From assembly GCA_013398955.1 (NCBI GenBank), contig VWPU01018609.1:62001-126000 (forward strand): a stretch of DNA of 64,000 nucleotides, written 5' to 3'. Of the stretch, positions 62,401 through 64,000 are shown piece by piece; within the stretch, counting starts at the first letter, position 1; the number at the start of each line of letters is the position of its first letter. Position numbers and translations under genes: made by a program. The notes beneath the pieces were generated by a model. It ran no database searches. It had not been told where the DNA came from and saw only the letters and a list, made by a program, of their open reading frames with translations. This DNA comes from Callaeas wilsoni. Taxonomy: Eukaryota > Chordata > Aves > Passeriformes > Callaeidae.

Positions 62401-64000
62401 GATAATACCACTGTGGTTTGAAACGGAGAGGTACTTTTGTATGGATTTCCTTTTATGGTGAAACCTCTGAGTTCAATCAATTGCTGCATGTAATTTCTGT
62501 GCCTCTCCTTACCGAGTGCAAATCACAGTGTCTATTTCCAGGACAATTTTAATATTATCCCAGGTAGTAAAGCAATATCGTTGTGTAAAGCAACCCACTT
62601 AACTAATGGAAGCATAGAGTCAAAATTCAATTCTCAAACCTTTAAAAACATAAGTACCCAAATAATCAGAGCTCTGCTCTTAAAGTGATGATGTAACCTG
62701 TAAAAAAATTGGCATAGTTTTTTTGTAGCAAGCTTATCAGTGACCACAAACATGAGCAATTTTGCTCTAACTCCTGCAGATACTCTGTAAATATTCACCT
62801 CTTTAAGCCATATGAAAGGAAAAATTATGTGGCATAAAAATATAATAAAAAAGTAAATGTCTTAATCTTATTTATGTAAGCTAAATTAACAGTGCAAACA
62901 AAATAGGAATTGACTGAACAGTTGAAATATCATGATATTGGTACTGCAAAGCATTTCTTTAGCAGAACCACAGACCTCAGTTAAAGCCAGTAAAATAAAA
63001 GGAAGATTGTTACCAATAGCTCCATAAAAAGTCAGGCAATATGAACTTCATCTTTTTGGCAGGTGAATGGAAAGAAGAGAAGAATGTTGAACATATTTGG
63101 AGGTATAATCACCTGTTAAAGCAGAAACAGACAAAATCTTGTGCCTACTTTCCTGAAAAAAAAATACTGGTTGGTTTAAATAGCCTTGTATGTTCTGCAA
63201 TCCTATAAAAAAGGACTTCATATATATTTTCTTTTTTTTTCTGGACATAATATTTAAAATAGTTTCTTTTCTGCCAATCTTGTGTCTTATAAGATATTTA
63301 CAGTCATTGTATTTACTTTTTTTTTTCCATTGCCTTTGAATTTTATGTATATGAACTCTTAAAAATAATGCCTGGTTGTTGGAATGCTATTCAGGTAATT
63401 TTCTGAAGTTAAGTTCATCAGGATATTCAGTCTGAAAAATCTTACTGGCCTAAAAATTATTTCTTTCATAATTCTGGCCTGTATAAGGATAGCTGTTCTT
63501 TTTGAGATTTGGAATGAAATGGAACATTCCATAAAACATTTGTATTTAAACCTGCATATGGTTCTCAGTTTGACTCTCTGACCACCAGAGATTTCTCTCC
63601 TACAAACTTCCCAATGGTTATTAGTTTACTTGTTTATATTGAAGTTATCACTGTTGGTCATATGTTTGACATGGGATTCTGATTTAATTACCAAATGCTC
63701 TATTTTTCTCATTATATTACTTACATTGATGGTCACAGCTAAGCCTTATAATAATGGTTTACAGAAATGCTTCATTACGAAGACTGAAAAGAGTGACATT
63801 AAATACTTCACCCTTTCCTGGATCATAAGTTGCTTGTACTGTTTCTTCTTTCAGCAGTGGGCCTACATTTTCTGTTATCATTTCTTATAGTCTGCAATTA
63901 AGACAAACACATTTTGCACATATATTCAAAAGCAGTACTTGTCTTAGACGTATATACATACAATATTCACCTCAGTATTTTCAAATGTTTCCTGAAAATC

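Larger units (their letters stand above)
54897..64000. other. unique sequence, no gene recognised
   Basis: Apart from the LTR-like block and the possible CR1 fragment at 59377-59440, this is AT-rich sequence with T-rich tracts at about 60139-60163 and 63229-63240. The longest frames (61856-62227 minus, 60773-61087 plus) show no recognisable domain. Confidence 0.5.

Noticed and set aside
1..64000. CRISPR arrays, operons, bacterial mobile elements or phage genes
   Set aside because: No regularly spaced repeats, no compact gene arrangement and no bacterial genes; CR1 LINE copies mark this as vertebrate DNA.

Overview
This window looks like ordinary intergenic or intronic vertebrate DNA, most likely from a bird. 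It is AT-rich, and every open reading frame is short: the longest is 259 codons including the stop. I see no operons, no bacterial-type ribosome binding sites and no CpG-island promoter. The only repeat family I can recognise with confidence is the LINE CR1, in 5'-truncated copies whose 3' ends carry the short tandem tail ATTCTGTGATTCTGTGATT or close variants. Low repeat density, CR1 dominance and no recognised SINE all fit an avian genome. A crocodilian or turtle cannot be excluded from sequence reading alone.

Layout. Two CR1 pieces lie head to tail on the minus strand at 699-1165 and 1190-1800. A third minus-strand piece is at 9423-9783. Three plus-strand pieces are at 39020-39248, 45415-46093 and 54248-54896. 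A probable short minus-strand fragment is at 59377-59440. The 54248-54896 copy is the best preserved: its ORF2 C-terminal frame is broken by a single TGA that is probably a decayed CGA. The rest is mostly unique AT-rich sequence with poly-T runs, an A/C-rich tract, small tandem duplications and several short hairpins. A few GC-richer patches stand out (about 13400-13620, 15420-15720, 27620-29330, 35700-36200, 44080-44560 and 47530-47800). An LTR-like block may lie at about 55640-56060.

I recognise no cellular protein-coding gene, exon, tRNA, rRNA, snRNA or CRISPR array, so no gene network can be described. The most interesting non-repeat signals are four AT-rich blocks with clustered octamer, homeodomain, SOX, FOX and E-box-like words (21895-22065, 34205-34310, 41880-42115 and 49800-49990). 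They resemble conserved non-coding developmental enhancers, but this is inferred from motif content only. Other items worth checking are two consecutive plus-strand open frames at 43774-44926, a block open in three frames at 28074-28479, and a perfect 13-bp hairpin fused to a 23-bp tandem duplication at 32045-32119. No undescribed biological system could be supported here.
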